A DNA stretch of 64,000 bases from contig CANQPL010000005.1 in the NCBI GenBank assembly GCA_947625735.1, positions 53,717 to 117,716 of the forward strand, given 5' to 3'. Shown in pieces: positions 1 to 10,453 of this stretch. Every line of letters starts with the position of its first letter. Position 1 is the first letter of the stretch. The position numbers and the translations under genes are program-made. The stretch is from an uncultured Clostridia bacterium. GTDB lineage: Bacteria; Bacillota; Clostridia; Oscillospirales; Ruminococcaceae. The notes under the pieces were generated by a model, which was not told the origin of the DNA, ran no database searches, and worked only from the letters and a program-made list of their open reading frames with translations.

Positions 1-32
1 TCACGATCAAGGCAGAATTTATCCGCCGTTTA

Positions 33-1682
<1,650 letters not shown>

Positions 1683-1747
1683 TTATATTTTTTTGTGTTT
1701 TTTACTGCCGTGACCCGACAGCCCGTCTGAGTGCATTTGCAGCGCAA

Positions 1748-2101
<354 letters not shown>

Positions 2102-2117
2102 TCAACCGCTTTGTGTG

Positions 2118-2144
2118 TTAGCACTCTTATTTCTTGAGTGCTAA
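2118..2144 (-). promoter_or_regulatory. CIRCE operator (HrcA binding site)
   Basis: A perfect TTAGCACTC-N9-GAGTGCTAA inverted repeat lies between the groES promoter and its start codon. This is the known operator for the heat-shock repressor HrcA in Firmicutes, so groESL is expected to be de-repressed by heat. The hrcA gene itself is not in the window. Confidence 0.97.
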
Positions 2145-2148
2145 ATCT

Positions 2149-2176
2149 ATTTTACCATGTTTGCAGGAAAAATCAA
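2149..2176 (-). promoter_or_regulatory. Putative groES promoter
   Basis: On the minus strand TTGATT and TAAAAT are separated by 16 bases, immediately upstream of CIRCE. Placement just before the operator supports the call. Confidence 0.7.
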
Positions 2177-2247
2177 GTAGTTTTTTATAATTTTTTTATT
2201 TTTGGAGCATTGCACAATTTTTTAAACGTTTTATGTTTTAAAATATG

Positions 2248-2527
2248 TTATTTTGCTGACAAGTTAAGACGTTTACGTGCATAGCGGACCGTATCCTCAT
2301 TAACATCATAAAGACATATATTAAGGAGTTTTTCACTTAAAACCCCACAGCGGCTCATTGTCTTTAAACAATAAGTACGGCACACCGAACAGGGGTTACG
2401 GTCATAAAGATAATAAAGCAGCCTTTCCGCCCTCGGCGTGCGGATATTTCTTCCTGTCACCGATAAGAAACAGCAGAGCATCTCCCCTGCCGTATTTGAG
2501 CAGCTCATACAGTCGTTTCCGTGTCAT
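2248..2527 (-). pseudogene. Small Cys-containing protein gene with a probable frameshift
   Basis: No family was recognised. From the ATG at 2527 (GAGG Shine-Dalgarno nine bases upstream, overlapping the end of the PAP2 gene) one frame reads MTRKRLYELLKYGRGDALLF and continues through KKYPHAE. It then runs to a stop within a few codons of a GGG run at 2430-2432. The neighbouring frame (the 86-residue track ORF) continues smoothly as ERLLYYLYDRNPCSVC with further cysteines, ending RLNLSAK. Dropping one G joins both halves into a coherent protein of about 91 residues. The N-terminal part of the track ORF (MSCSNTAGEM) is therefore probably not translated. A sequencing error or a genuine frameshift mutation is equally possible. 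Confidence 0.55.
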
Positions 2528-3047
2528 GCATAGTTTCCTCTTTTTCCTTAACCAGTGCACATGATGCAAACCCCGCACCAACGCCCAGCAGAGAGCCTGT
2601 CAGCACGTCAGAGGGGAAGTGTACATAGAGATAAAGCCTTGAAAATGCAATGAGAAAGGCAAGAATTATCACATACGGGGCGGTCTTTCTCAGCCGTTTT
2701 GCAAGCACTGTTGCCGAAGCAAAGGAGGCAAAGGAATGTCCTGAGGGGAAAGAATAGCCCGAGGGCGGCGGAATGAGCAGATTGACAGGACGCTGTATAA
2801 AGGGGCGGGGACGTGCCACAAGGGGTTTGAGCAGCAGATTTCCCGCCACAAGGCACATTAAAAGCGCCAGAGCCATTGTGCAGCCCACCCGACGGTATTT
2901 CTTCGTTATCATCAGCACAACCGAAACAGCTATAGCAAGTGCGCCCCCGTCTCCCAGATGAGTGATAAGGGGCAGCAGTGTATCAAGAAATGCGCAGCGT
3001 ATGTAATCGGCTATAAAATCAAGAATTGCAAAATCTATCTCTGTCAT
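2505..3047 (-). CDS. PAP2-family membrane phosphatase
   Basis: This is a small integral-membrane phosphatase of the type-2 phosphatidic acid phosphatase family (180 residues). The three-part catalytic signature is visible: KPLVARPRP, PSGHS, and SRLYLYVHFPSDV. Hydrophobic membrane segments surround these motifs. Substrates in this family include phosphatidic acid, phosphatidylglycerophosphate and undecaprenyl pyrophosphate; the sequence alone does not choose among them. The ATG has an AAGGAG Shine-Dalgarno. The downstream frameshifted small gene overlaps its 3' end and may be translationally coupled. Confidence 0.9.
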   Translation of the reverse strand: MTEIDFAILDFIADYIRCAFLDTLLPLITHLGDGGALAIAVSVVLMITKKYRRVGCTMALALLMCLVAGNLLLKPLVARPRPFIQRPVNLLIPPPSGYSFPSGHSFASFASATVLAKRLRKTAPYVIILAFLIAFSRLYLYVHFPSDVLTGSLLGVGAGFASCALVKEKEETMHDTETTV

Positions 3048-3199
3048 GTTTATTCTCCTTTTTTGAGCTTTACGGGAATTATTATATCATATTAATGCAA
3101 TTTTGTCAAACTGTCCTGCCGCTGCAATTATGCCTGTAGCTATCTTGCATGATTCGGGTACTCAAAATTATGCAAAGTGTACATATTTTTCGTAAGCTA

Positions 3200-3228
3200 T
3201 TGACTTTTATGAGAAAATTTGTTATCAT
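3200..3228 (+). promoter_or_regulatory. Putative ddh promoter
   Basis: TTGACT and TATCAT are spaced by 17 bases and lie about 75 bases ahead of the ddh start codon. The -10 box is a moderate match. Confidence 0.55.
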
Positions 3229-3302
3229 AATTTTGTATTACTTTGCAGGAAGCAGGGAAAAGTCCTGCAAAGAGAATTTTATATCAAGGGAGAATATGTA
3301 TC

Positions 3303-4286
3303 ATGATAAGAATAGGTATTTTCGGCTACGGAAATCTTGGCAGAGGCGTTGAATACGCAGTAAAGCAGAATCCCGACATGACTCTCACAGCAGTATTTAC
3401 ACGCCGTGATCCCGCAAATGTTAAGATAGCAGCAAAGGGTGTACCCGTTTATTCTGCAAGCGAGGTGCTTGCTCATAAGGACGAGATAGATGTTATGATC
3501 CTCTGCGGCGGCAGCATGAGCGATCTGCCCGTACAGACACCAGAGCTTGCAAAGTATTTTAACGTAGTTGACAGCTTTGACACTCATGCCCGTATCCCCG
3601 AGCATTTTTCAAATGTGGACAAGTCCGCAAAGGAAGCGGGCAAGGTAGGGATCATCTCCGTAGGCTGGGATCCGGGACTTTTCTCACTTATGAGAATGTA
3701 CGGCAATGCTGCACTTCCTGTGGGCAGCGACTATACATTCTGGGGCAAGGGAGTAAGTCAGGGACACTCAGACGCCGTAAGACGGGTAGAGGGCGTGAAG
3801 AATGCAAAGCAGTATACCATTCCCGTGGAGAGCGCCCTTGAAAGAGTAAGAAACGGCGAAAATCCCGTCCTTTCCACCCGTGAAAAGCACACAAGAGAGT
3901 GCTTTGTTGTGGCTGAGGAGGGCGCAGATAAGGCTAAGATCGAAAATGATATAAAGACAATGCCCAACTATTTTTCGGATTATGATACGACTGTACACTT
4001 TATTTCCGAAGAGGAGCTGGAAAGAGATCACAGCGGTATCCCTCACGGCGGCTTTGTTATCCGCAGCGGAAAAACAGGGGAAAACGGCAGAAATACCCAT
4101 GTAATGGAGTTCAGCTTAAAGCTGGATTCAAACCCCGAGTTTACCTCATCAATACTCACCGCATTTGCAAGAGCCGCATACAGGCTGAACAGCGAGGGCG
4201 TATCAGGCTGCAAGACCATATTTGATATACCTCCCGCATATCTCTGCGCACAGAGCGGTGAAGAGCTGAGAATGCATATGCTGTAA
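3303..4286 (+). CDS. ddh: meso-Diaminopimelate dehydrogenase
   Basis: This NADPH-dependent enzyme interconverts L-2-amino-6-oxopimelate (tetrahydrodipicolinate) and meso-diaminopimelate in one step, a short branch of the lysine/peptidoglycan pathway. The N-terminal Rossmann motif IGIFGYGNLGRG is plain. SVGWDPGLFSL, a hallmark of the Ddh family, and a C-terminal substrate-binding region follow. The track ORF begins 20 codons early; the ATG at 3303 has an AAGGGAGA Shine-Dalgarno and gives the normal size of 327 residues. It is monocistronic, with its own promoter and a downstream hairpin. The window also carries dapL and dapF, the alternative route. Confidence 0.96.
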   Translation: MIRIGIFGYGNLGRGVEYAVKQNPDMTLTAVFTRRDPANVKIAAKGVPVYSASEVLAHKDEIDVMILCGGSMSDLPVQTPELAKYFNVVDSFDTHARIPEHFSNVDKSAKEAGKVGIISVGWDPGLFSLMRMYGNAALPVGSDYTFWGKGVSQGHSDAVRRVEGVKNAKQYTIPVESALERVRNGENPVLSTREKHTRECFVVAEEGADKAKIENDIKTMPNYFSDYDTTVHFISEEELERDHSGIPHGGFVIRSGKTGENGRNTHVMEFSLKLDSNPEFTSSILTAFARAAYRLNSEGVSGCKTIFDIPPAYLCAQSGEELRMHML

Positions 4287-4317
4287 GACACCGATCTTGT
4301 TATTTTAATAAACCGTA

Positions 4318-4358
4318 AAATGCGTACCTTTCTGCAATGACAGACGGGTACGCATTTC
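4318..4358. terminator. Bidirectional terminator between ddh and the B12 operon
   Basis: Twelve-base arms (AAATGCGTACC and GGGTACGCATTT) flank a 17-base loop between convergent genes. The minus strand has a short T run after the stem, so it most likely ends the cobalamin operon and can also serve ddh. Confidence 0.75.
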
Positions 4359-4383
4359 TTGTCCGATAATAAATTACGTCAGC

Positions 4384-5577
4384 TTACTTTTCAAGATGAA
4401 TAAGATAGGTAAGCTCATCTCCCTCAAGTACATCGGGATAAAATGCAGCCGCAAAATCACACGCCATTATGTCGGACTGATCAATGCCGTGCCAGAAAAT
4501 ATCCGTATACTGATAAACTCTGTCATTTTCATATGCCTTGCATTCGGTTATCTGAGGAAACACATCTGCAATCCCCTCCATGCCGCTTGTATAACCCGGC
4601 ACTGCGGAATAGATGATAATGTCGGCACTGCTTATGCACTCATATGCCGCCTCGTATGTTACCGCCCCTGACGGCAGCTCCGAAAATGCATTTACTGCTC
4701 CCATATCAGACATCATGCTTCCAACCCAGCTTGAATCATCTGTGGGATATACCGTGCCGTCATAGATATTGAAAATCGCTGCTGTGGGCTTGTCAAGTCC
4801 CTCTGTTTTTGCCTTTGCTTCCTCTATATTTGCCTTTGCGTTTTCCATTGCCTCGTCCGCCTCATCATCTGCATCAAAGAATGTGAGCAGAAATCTCATC
4901 CACTCCATTCTTGCAAGATAATCAGACTCCAGATATTCATTGTCAACAGCATAATTTATCCCCAGTTCGTCAAGTTTTGACATCTGACTCTGCTGACCGT
5001 ATTCACCGCTGTAAACAAACACCACATCAGGCTCTAAGGAGCTTATAAGCTCATAATCGGGGTCGGTCATGCCGTCGCCGCCCACATTGATTATATCGCC
5101 GCTTTCGAGTCCTGCCGCCACTGCGGGAATGTCGCTCCACTCCTCTGCACCGCCTGCAACGCCGCCTATACCGCTTATTATTTCGGGACTGTCAACAGTT
5201 CTGAATGTGCATACCTGAGTTGCCGAGAGAAAAACCGCATTTTCTGCGGGAGTTCTTATCACCGTACTGTCCGCATACTCTGCGGGGATCTCGTCAAGGG
5301 CTTTCGGTACAAGTATAAGCTCTCTGTCGTCGCCGTCTATGACCCTTTTAATGCCGTTTTCCAAAAGCTCAATACTGAAATCGGGGCTGTAAAGCGTTTT
5401 AATTTCTCCCCCTTCTGTCTGCACAGAGCTGTCCTCATCATTTTCGGTCACTCCCTCTGCGGACAATGCCTGTGTATCTGCTTCGGGAGCGTCCTCATTT
5501 CCCCCGCAGGCAGTAAACAGCGCTGCAAACATTGCCGCCGCTGTCAGCAGACTTAATGTTCTTTTCAGTTTTTTCAT
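4384..5577 (-). CDS. btuF: Cobalamin/corrinoid ABC transporter substrate-binding lipoprotein
   Basis: The N-terminus is a lipoprotein signal (hydrophobic stretch then LFTACGG), so the protein is tethered outside the membrane. The rest (397 residues) matches the helical-backbone TroA/BtuF class of binding proteins, with a tail of internal motifs such as LEPDVVFVYSG and GDIINVGG. After the lipobox there is a low-complexity acidic linker. It is the last gene of the riboswitch-led cobalamin operon, behind btuD and btuC-like genes. Corrinoid uptake is therefore inferred from context; the fold alone would also fit an iron-siderophore binder. Confidence 0.85.
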   Translation of the reverse strand: MKKLKRTLSLLTAAAMFAALFTACGGNEDAPEADTQALSAEGVTENDEDSSVQTEGGEIKTLYSPDFSIELLENGIKRVIDGDDRELILVPKALDEIPAEYADSTVIRTPAENAVFLSATQVCTFRTVDSPEIISGIGGVAGGAEEWSDIPAVAAGLESGDIINVGGDGMTDPDYELISSLEPDVVFVYSGEYGQQSQMSKLDELGINYAVDNEYLESDYLARMEWMRFLLTFFDADDEADEAMENAKANIEEAKAKTEGLDKPTAAIFNIYDGTVYPTDDSSWVGSMMSDMGAVNAFSELPSGAVTYEAAYECISSADIIIYSAVPGYTSGMEGIADVFPQITECKAYENDRVYQYTDIFWHGIDQSDIMACDFAAAFYPDVLEGDELTYLIHLEK

Positions 5578-5663
5578 ACTCTTTTACCTCTCTTAATTTT
5601 TATTTTAAAAGCCTTATGACTTTTAAGACAATTCAAAAAATCGGAGATATTCTTTAAAACAAT

Positions 5664-6866
5664 TCAGAAAATTGATCTTATTTTTTGTATAAGCTCCGAA
5701 ACAGTGCCTGCATGGACTATCCTGCTGTCAAGCTCTCCGAAAAATCTGCGGCTTTCATTTACGGGACGCAGAGAAAATACCCTTTTCCCTTTCAAAATAA
5801 TATTTTTAATAAGTCCGATATTTTCCGCATTTATCCCTCCCACAGGAAAGCCGCTGTCAATTACAAATCTCTGCATAAGCGCAAGCTCCTCCGCTTTTAC
5901 GGCAGATCCTCTGCTTATCGGCTCAAATGCCTTTTCGCAGATCATTTCACTGCAAACACCTGCGGCGACTTCATGATCCTTGTCATTTTCATGCACCACT
6001 CCCGTTACAACGCCGTAGCCGTTTCTTGCAAGAGAACGGTAAATAACCGCTCCCGTGCCGTTTCCTGCCGCAACGAATGCATCGTTTGCAAGGGGCGCTT
6101 TTATCTCCACAGAGCCCATAAGCTCACTGTACCTGCCGCCCTTTATATGGTAAAGCTCTGTGAATGTACCGCTTTTTATTATTTCCTCAGGTGCGCCCAT
6201 GCCCGATATTTTGCCGTCATTTACAAGCATTATCGTCTTACAGCCTTTAAGCGCCAGATCAATATCATGAAGTGACAGAATGCAGGTCATCTGCTTTTCG
6301 GCGGAAAGTTTTTGCAAAAGACGTATTACCTCCACCTTGTACCCTATGTCAAGATGTCCCGTAGGTTCATCAAGAATAATGACCTCGGGCTCCTGCACGA
6401 TCGCCCTTGCTATCATGGCTTTCTGCTTTTCACCGTCTGAAAGCTCGCTTACATACCTGTCACGAAGTCCGCTTATGCCCGTTTCCGCAAGAGCGGCATC
6501 AATAATGCGGCGGTCGTTATCGGAAAGCTGTCCCATAAAATTCGTGTACGGCGCTCGTCCCATTGAAACAAGGTCAAAGACGGTTGTCATGGCAGGAACA
6601 GGTCCATCGGTAAGAACAAGGGAAAGCCTGCGGGACAGGGACTTTTTATCTATACCGTTTATGCCCTCCCCGTCAAGCTCAGCTGTTCCCGAAAGAGGTG
6701 CAAGCAGTCCCGAAAGGGTTTTGAGAATTGTGGATTTTCCTGCGCCGTTAGGTCCGAGCAGACACACGACTTCTCCTTTCAGAGCGTTAAGATCAATATC
6801 CGATATTACTGTTTTTTTGTTGTAGCCCACATTCAGATGTGTGGTTTTTATTACTGCTTCTTCCAT
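5664..6866 (-). CDS. btuD: Corrinoid ABC transporter ATPase with C-terminal extension
   Basis: Residues 1 to about 250 form a FecE/BtuD-type ABC ATPase with Walker A (GPNGAGKST), signature (ELSDGEKQKAMIARAI) and Walker B (VIILDEPTGHLD). About 150 further residues follow (from SVEIKAPLAND, including GNGTGAVIYRSLARNGYG and VVHENDKDHEVA), not part of the usual 250-residue subunit. The extension has an alternating alpha/beta look with Gly-rich turns; I do not recognise a named domain. It is co-transcribed with btuC and the binding protein. The transporter role is firm, the extension's role unknown. Confidence 0.88.
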   Translation of the reverse strand: MEEAVIKTTHLNVGYNKKTVISDIDLNALKGEVVCLLGPNGAGKSTILKTLSGLLAPLSGTAELDGEGINGIDKKSLSRRLSLVLTDGPVPAMTTVFDLVSMGRAPYTNFMGQLSDNDRRIIDAALAETGISGLRDRYVSELSDGEKQKAMIARAIVQEPEVIILDEPTGHLDIGYKVEVIRLLQKLSAEKQMTCILSLHDIDLALKGCKTIMLVNDGKISGMGAPEEIIKSGTFTELYHIKGGRYSELMGSVEIKAPLANDAFVAAGNGTGAVIYRSLARNGYGVVTGVVHENDKDHEVAAGVCSEMICEKAFEPISRGSAVKAEELALMQRFVIDSGFPVGGINAENIGLIKNIILKGKRVFSLRPVNESRRFFGELDSRIVHAGTVSELIQKIRSIF

Positions 6867-6885
6867 ATATCCGCTCCCCGTAGAT

Positions 6886-7911
6886 TTAACGCTCTCCGTT
6901 TTTGCTCACAAGAAGATATACCGCTGTGGGGGCGCCGATAATAGTCGTCATTGCGCCCAGCGGAAGTTCTGTAGGCGGCATAATGAGCCTTGCTCCCATA
7001 TCGCACAGTCCTGCCATTACCGCTCCGAAAATAATCGCCGCAGGTATTACAATGCGGTGATCCGATGTGCGGAAAATTATCCTTACAATATGAGGAACGG
7101 CAAGCCCGATAAATGACACCGCTCCCGCAAAAGCCGTAACAACAGCGGTAAGAACACTTGACACCACAACTATACAAAATCTGAACGCCCTGACAGATAC
7201 TCCCATTGACTGTGCATATTTTTCGCCCAGCAGCATGGAGTTTAAGTCCTTGCTCATAAGAAACGCCGCCGCAAGAAAAGCCGCCGTAACAGGACAGAGT
7301 ATTTTAAGCTGCTCCCATGTAAAGCCCGCAAAGCTGCCCATAGTCGTCCTTGCAAAGCCCATAATGCGCTCCTTATCGGCAATTACCGTAAGCACGCTTG
7401 TTACCGCACTGCATACATATCCTATCATAAGACCGATTATCAGCAGACTTGTAACGCTCCTTACCTTTTGCGAAACAAATATCACCGCAAGCATTACCGC
7501 CATTGCTCCGATAAAAGAGCCGATAAACATTCCCATACTGCTGATATTTTTCATGCCGAATGTATATCCTCCCAGAATGACTATCCCCAGAAACAAATTT
7601 GAGCCTGAGGATATGCCGAGAATATACGGCTCAACAATGGGATTTCCGAAAAAATTCTGCAAAAGCACTCCCGAAACTGCCAGCGCCGCCCCTCCCGCAA
7701 TTGCCGCAAGAGTTCTGGGCAGACGTATATCCATAATTATGGAATAATGCGCACTGCGGACATTATCGGGAGTGAAAAAGCAGCCGTATATTTCTGCGGC
7801 GGAAATTTCCACCGAACCCAGCATTACGCTTAAAATAAAGGTCATGATAAGCAGTGCGCCGCCTGCGGCAAACAGCACGGTATACCTTGTATTTGTTTTG
7901 CGGGATAACAT
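6886..7911 (-). CDS. btuC: Corrinoid ABC transporter permease (FecCD/BtuC family)
   Basis: This 341-residue polytopic membrane protein has about ten hydrophobic segments and the FecCD family motifs (GGAALAVSGVLLQNFFGNP, FAGAVSFIGLAVPHIVR). It would form the channel for the neighbouring ATPase and binding lipoprotein. Its start codon overlaps the stop of cobA by one base (TGATG), indicating translational coupling within the operon. Corrinoid rather than siderophore specificity is inferred from the riboswitch and the surrounding cob genes. Confidence 0.9.
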   Translation of the reverse strand: MLSRKTNTRYTVLFAAGGALLIMTFILSVMLGSVEISAAEIYGCFFTPDNVRSAHYSIIMDIRLPRTLAAIAGGAALAVSGVLLQNFFGNPIVEPYILGISSGSNLFLGIVILGGYTFGMKNISSMGMFIGSFIGAMAVMLAVIFVSQKVRSVTSLLIIGLMIGYVCSAVTSVLTVIADKERIMGFARTTMGSFAGFTWEQLKILCPVTAAFLAAAFLMSKDLNSMLLGEKYAQSMGVSVRAFRFCIVVVSSVLTAVVTAFAGAVSFIGLAVPHIVRIIFRTSDHRIVIPAAIIFGAVMAGLCDMGARLIMPPTELPLGAMTTIIGAPTAVYLLVSKNGER

Positions 7912-8432
7912 CAGTATTCTATTCCCTTTCTTGCGGTGATACCCGAATCGTAGGGGTGCTTTACGGCTTTTATTTCGCTTACATAGTCGGCTGCATCTAT
8001 AAATTTTTGTGCAGGGTCACGTCCCGTCAAAACAAGCTCCGCACCCGAAGGCTTCCGGAAAACTATCCTGTCCGCAAGCTCACGGTCTAAAAGTCCGAGA
8101 GAATAGGCATTGTTAAATTCATCAATTATCAGCATATCAATGCTGCCGCTTTTTAAAAGCTCCTCTGCATGGATTAGCAGGGCATTATTACACTCTGTGA
8201 CACTGCGCCTGTTTTCATCGTCCTTGTCAAATATGCAGCCGTAATTCCTATCGCACCGCTCTATGGTTATATCCGGTATCAGTCTGAGAGTTTCAAGCTC
8301 CGAGGTGTACGCTCCCTTTAAAAGCTGAACGATATGCACTCTCATTTTGCTTCCTGCCGCCCTTAAAGCAAGTCCCAGCGCAGCGGTCGTTTTGCCCTTG
8401 CCGTTTCCGCAGTAAATGTGTATCAGTCCCAT
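7911..8432 (-). CDS. cobA: Cob(I)yrinic acid a,c-diamide adenosyltransferase (CobA/CobO/BtuR type)
   Basis: The enzyme attaches the 5'-deoxyadenosyl group from ATP to cob(I)alamin or cobinamide in the cytoplasm. Its 173 residues start with the P-loop (HIYCGNGKGKTTAALGLALR) typical of the CobA/BtuR family, followed by LLIDEFNNAYSLGLL and the conserved LVLTGRDP. Length matches the family. It has a GGAGG Shine-Dalgarno and lies between cobD and btuC. In a salvage operon it makes the adenosylated intermediate needed by cobU/cobS. Confidence 0.95.
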   Translation of the reverse strand: MGLIHIYCGNGKGKTTAALGLALRAAGSKMRVHIVQLLKGAYTSELETLRLIPDITIERCDRNYGCIFDKDDENRRSVTECNNALLIHAEELLKSGSIDMLIIDEFNNAYSLGLLDRELADRIVFRKPSGAELVLTGRDPAQKFIDAADYVSEIKAVKHPYDSGITARKGIEY

Positions 8433-8447
8433 AATATTTTCCTCCGT

Positions 8448-9488
8448 TTATTTTAAATTCTTATTTTTAACAGCCCTTTCGACTGCACTTATCAGTATTT
8501 TATTTTCCTCACGTGTCCTTACCGCAATTCTGAAATATCCCTCCCCCAGACCTCTGTAGTCACTGCAATTTCGTATGGCAATTCCCTCGTTTATGAGTAT
8601 CTCATCAAGAGGAATTTTACATCTGAACAGGATAAAATTTGCCGCTGACGGATATACCTTAAATCCTGCCTTTTCCAGTCCTTTTGTAAGAAAAATTCTT
8701 TCCTGTGAAATAAGCTCAACGGTTTTTTTCACATACTCCCTTTCACCTGCTGCCGCAATTCCCGCTGTCTGGGCAGGCACTGACACGCTCCAGCTCTGAC
8801 CGCAGTTTTCAATCTCCCTTATCAGATTTTCATCTGAGCAGATGAGATACCCGAGCCGCAGTCCTGCCATTGCAAAAATTTTTGTAAAGGCTTTAAGTAT
8901 CATTACATTGCCGCAGACAGGAAGGGGGTATTTTTCACTGTCATAAACAAAATCCATAAAGCACTCGTCAACAACAAGATAAATATTTTTTTTGCAGCAC
9001 TCCTCAATAATTTTTTTTATCAGCTCCTGCCCCATAATATTTCCCGTGGGATTATTGGGAGAAGCAAGAATGAGCATATCAATGTTATTTAAACGGGAAA
9101 GAATTTTTTCATCAGCTTCAAAATTATTTTCCTCATGAAGATAATGAAAAATTATCCCGCAGTCAACACTTTTAAGAGCCTTTTCATATTCGGAAAATGA
9201 GGGCGCTGTAAGAAGTGCTTTTTTCGGCTTTAATGAATGAACTATACGGAAGATAAGGTCCGCCGCACCGTTACCGCAGACAATTTTTCCGCTGTCTGTC
9301 TTTTCATATTCCGCTATTGCTTTTCTGAGTGCAGCACAGCTTACATCAGGATAATGTTCATAATCGTCAATATGCGCTGCAAGGGCATTTTTAACGCTCT
9401 GCGGCATTCCCAGAGGGTTTATGTTTGACGAAAAATCATATCTTACATGACGGGTATAAATATCGCCGCCGTGCCTGTAAATTATCAT
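8448..9488 (-). CDS. cobD: Threonine-phosphate decarboxylase-like aminotransferase (CobD/CobC type)
   Basis: This PLP-dependent protein belongs to the HisC-like aminotransferase fold. It makes (R)-1-amino-2-propanol phosphate from L-threonine phosphate for the cobinamide linker. The 346 residues show the expected cofactor motifs: ASPNNPTGN, the DECFMDF strand, and the PLP lysine in LKAFTKIFAMAGLRLGY. The start codon overlaps the cbiB stop (ATGA). Placement with cbiB, which uses its product, argues for CobD rather than histidinol-phosphate aminotransferase. Confidence 0.9.
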   Translation of the reverse strand: MIIYRHGGDIYTRHVRYDFSSNINPLGMPQSVKNALAAHIDDYEHYPDVSCAALRKAIAEYEKTDSGKIVCGNGAADLIFRIVHSLKPKKALLTAPSFSEYEKALKSVDCGIIFHYLHEENNFEADEKILSRLNNIDMLILASPNNPTGNIMGQELIKKIIEECCKKNIYLVVDECFMDFVYDSEKYPLPVCGNVMILKAFTKIFAMAGLRLGYLICSDENLIREIENCGQSWSVSVPAQTAGIAAAGEREYVKKTVELISQERIFLTKGLEKAGFKVYPSAANFILFRCKIPLDEILINEGIAIRNCSDYRGLGEGYFRIAVRTREENKILISAVERAVKNKNLK

Positions 9489-10453
9489 AATACAGTCCTC
9501 CAGAAAGCCGCCCGCACCGCAGCCGCTGTTATAAGCATAATGACAGATGTGCAGTACATTAGCCTGTTTGCCCGACAGATATCATCATTTTCGGGACTGT
9601 GTATATTATCGCCGATAGTTTTCTTTCTTACAAGTTTTCCCGAATAATACGCATCTCCCCCAAGCATTATATCAAGCGCCCCCGCACATACCGATTCTGT
9701 CTGCGCAGAATTGGGACTTGCGTGATTTGTGCGGTCACGCCGCCATATTTTCCATGCATTTTTCCCGTCAAAACCGAGAATAAATGCAGACATTATCATA
9801 ATAAGAGCCGTTATCCGTGACGGGATAAAATTCAGCACATCATCAAGCCTTGCCGCACAATATCCGAAGTCAATGTATTTTTCGTTTTTATATCCGATCA
9901 TGGAATCCATAGTATTTGCCGCCTTGTAAAAAAATCCTGCCGCCGCACCGCCCCACATTATATAAAACAGTGGCGCAGTCACGCCGTCAGAGGTATTTTC
10001 CGCAACAGTTTCAACAGCTGCTCTTATAATACCGTTTCTGTCAAGACCTGCTGTATCTCTGCCAACTATCATTGATACATATTCTTTTGCCTTTTGCATA
10101 TCATCAGAAACAAGCGCACTGTAAACTTTCATGCTTTCCCTTTCAAGACACCTTGCCGCAAGCAGATAACAGCACATTATACTTTCCGCAGCAATTCCCG
10201 CCCATATATTTATCCTATAGCAGAAAAAAAGTATAGCTGCGGGAATGCACCCTGACAGTAACTCAACGATAAGGACAAGCAGCACGCCTGCCGCCCTTTC
10301 CTTTTTAGGGAGAAGCCCTCTCAGAATAATTTCAAGCCTTGAAATCACCTTTCCCATAAGCCGTACAGGGTGCGGTATATTATAGGGATCGCCGATAAGC
10401 ATATCAAGAATAAATCCCATTATAACAGGCAGTGTGAGCAGTACAGCCTTCAT
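9485..10453 (-). CDS. cbiB: Adenosylcobinamide-phosphate synthase CbiB
   Basis: CbiB is a membrane enzyme that condenses adenosylcobyric acid with aminopropanol (phosphate) to give adenosylcobinamide (phosphate). The 322-residue sequence has the family N-terminus (DMLIGDPYNIPHPVRLMG), the AENTSDGVTAPLFY motif and YKAANTMDSMIGYKN, with several hydrophobic segments. It overlaps both neighbours by ATGA (cobC upstream, cobD downstream), so translation is tightly coupled. Confidence 0.95.
   Translation of the reverse strand: MKAVLLTLPVIMGFILDMLIGDPYNIPHPVRLMGKVISRLEIILRGLLPKKERAAGVLLVLIVELLSGCIPAAILFFCYRINIWAGIAAESIMCCYLLAARCLERESMKVYSALVSDDMQKAKEYVSMIVGRDTAGLDRNGIIRAAVETVAENTSDGVTAPLFYIMWGGAAAGFFYKAANTMDSMIGYKNEKYIDFGYCAARLDDVLNFIPSRITALIMIMSAFILGFDGKNAWKIWRRDRTNHASPNSAQTESVCAGALDIMLGGDAYYSGKLVRKKTIGDNIHSPENDDICRANRLMYCTSVIMLITAAAVRAAFWRTVL

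Noticed and set aside
5664-6866. CbiZ (adenosylcobinamide amidohydrolase) fused to the ATPase
   Set aside because: The C-terminal extension shows none of the CbiZ motifs that I can recall; left as an unknown domain.
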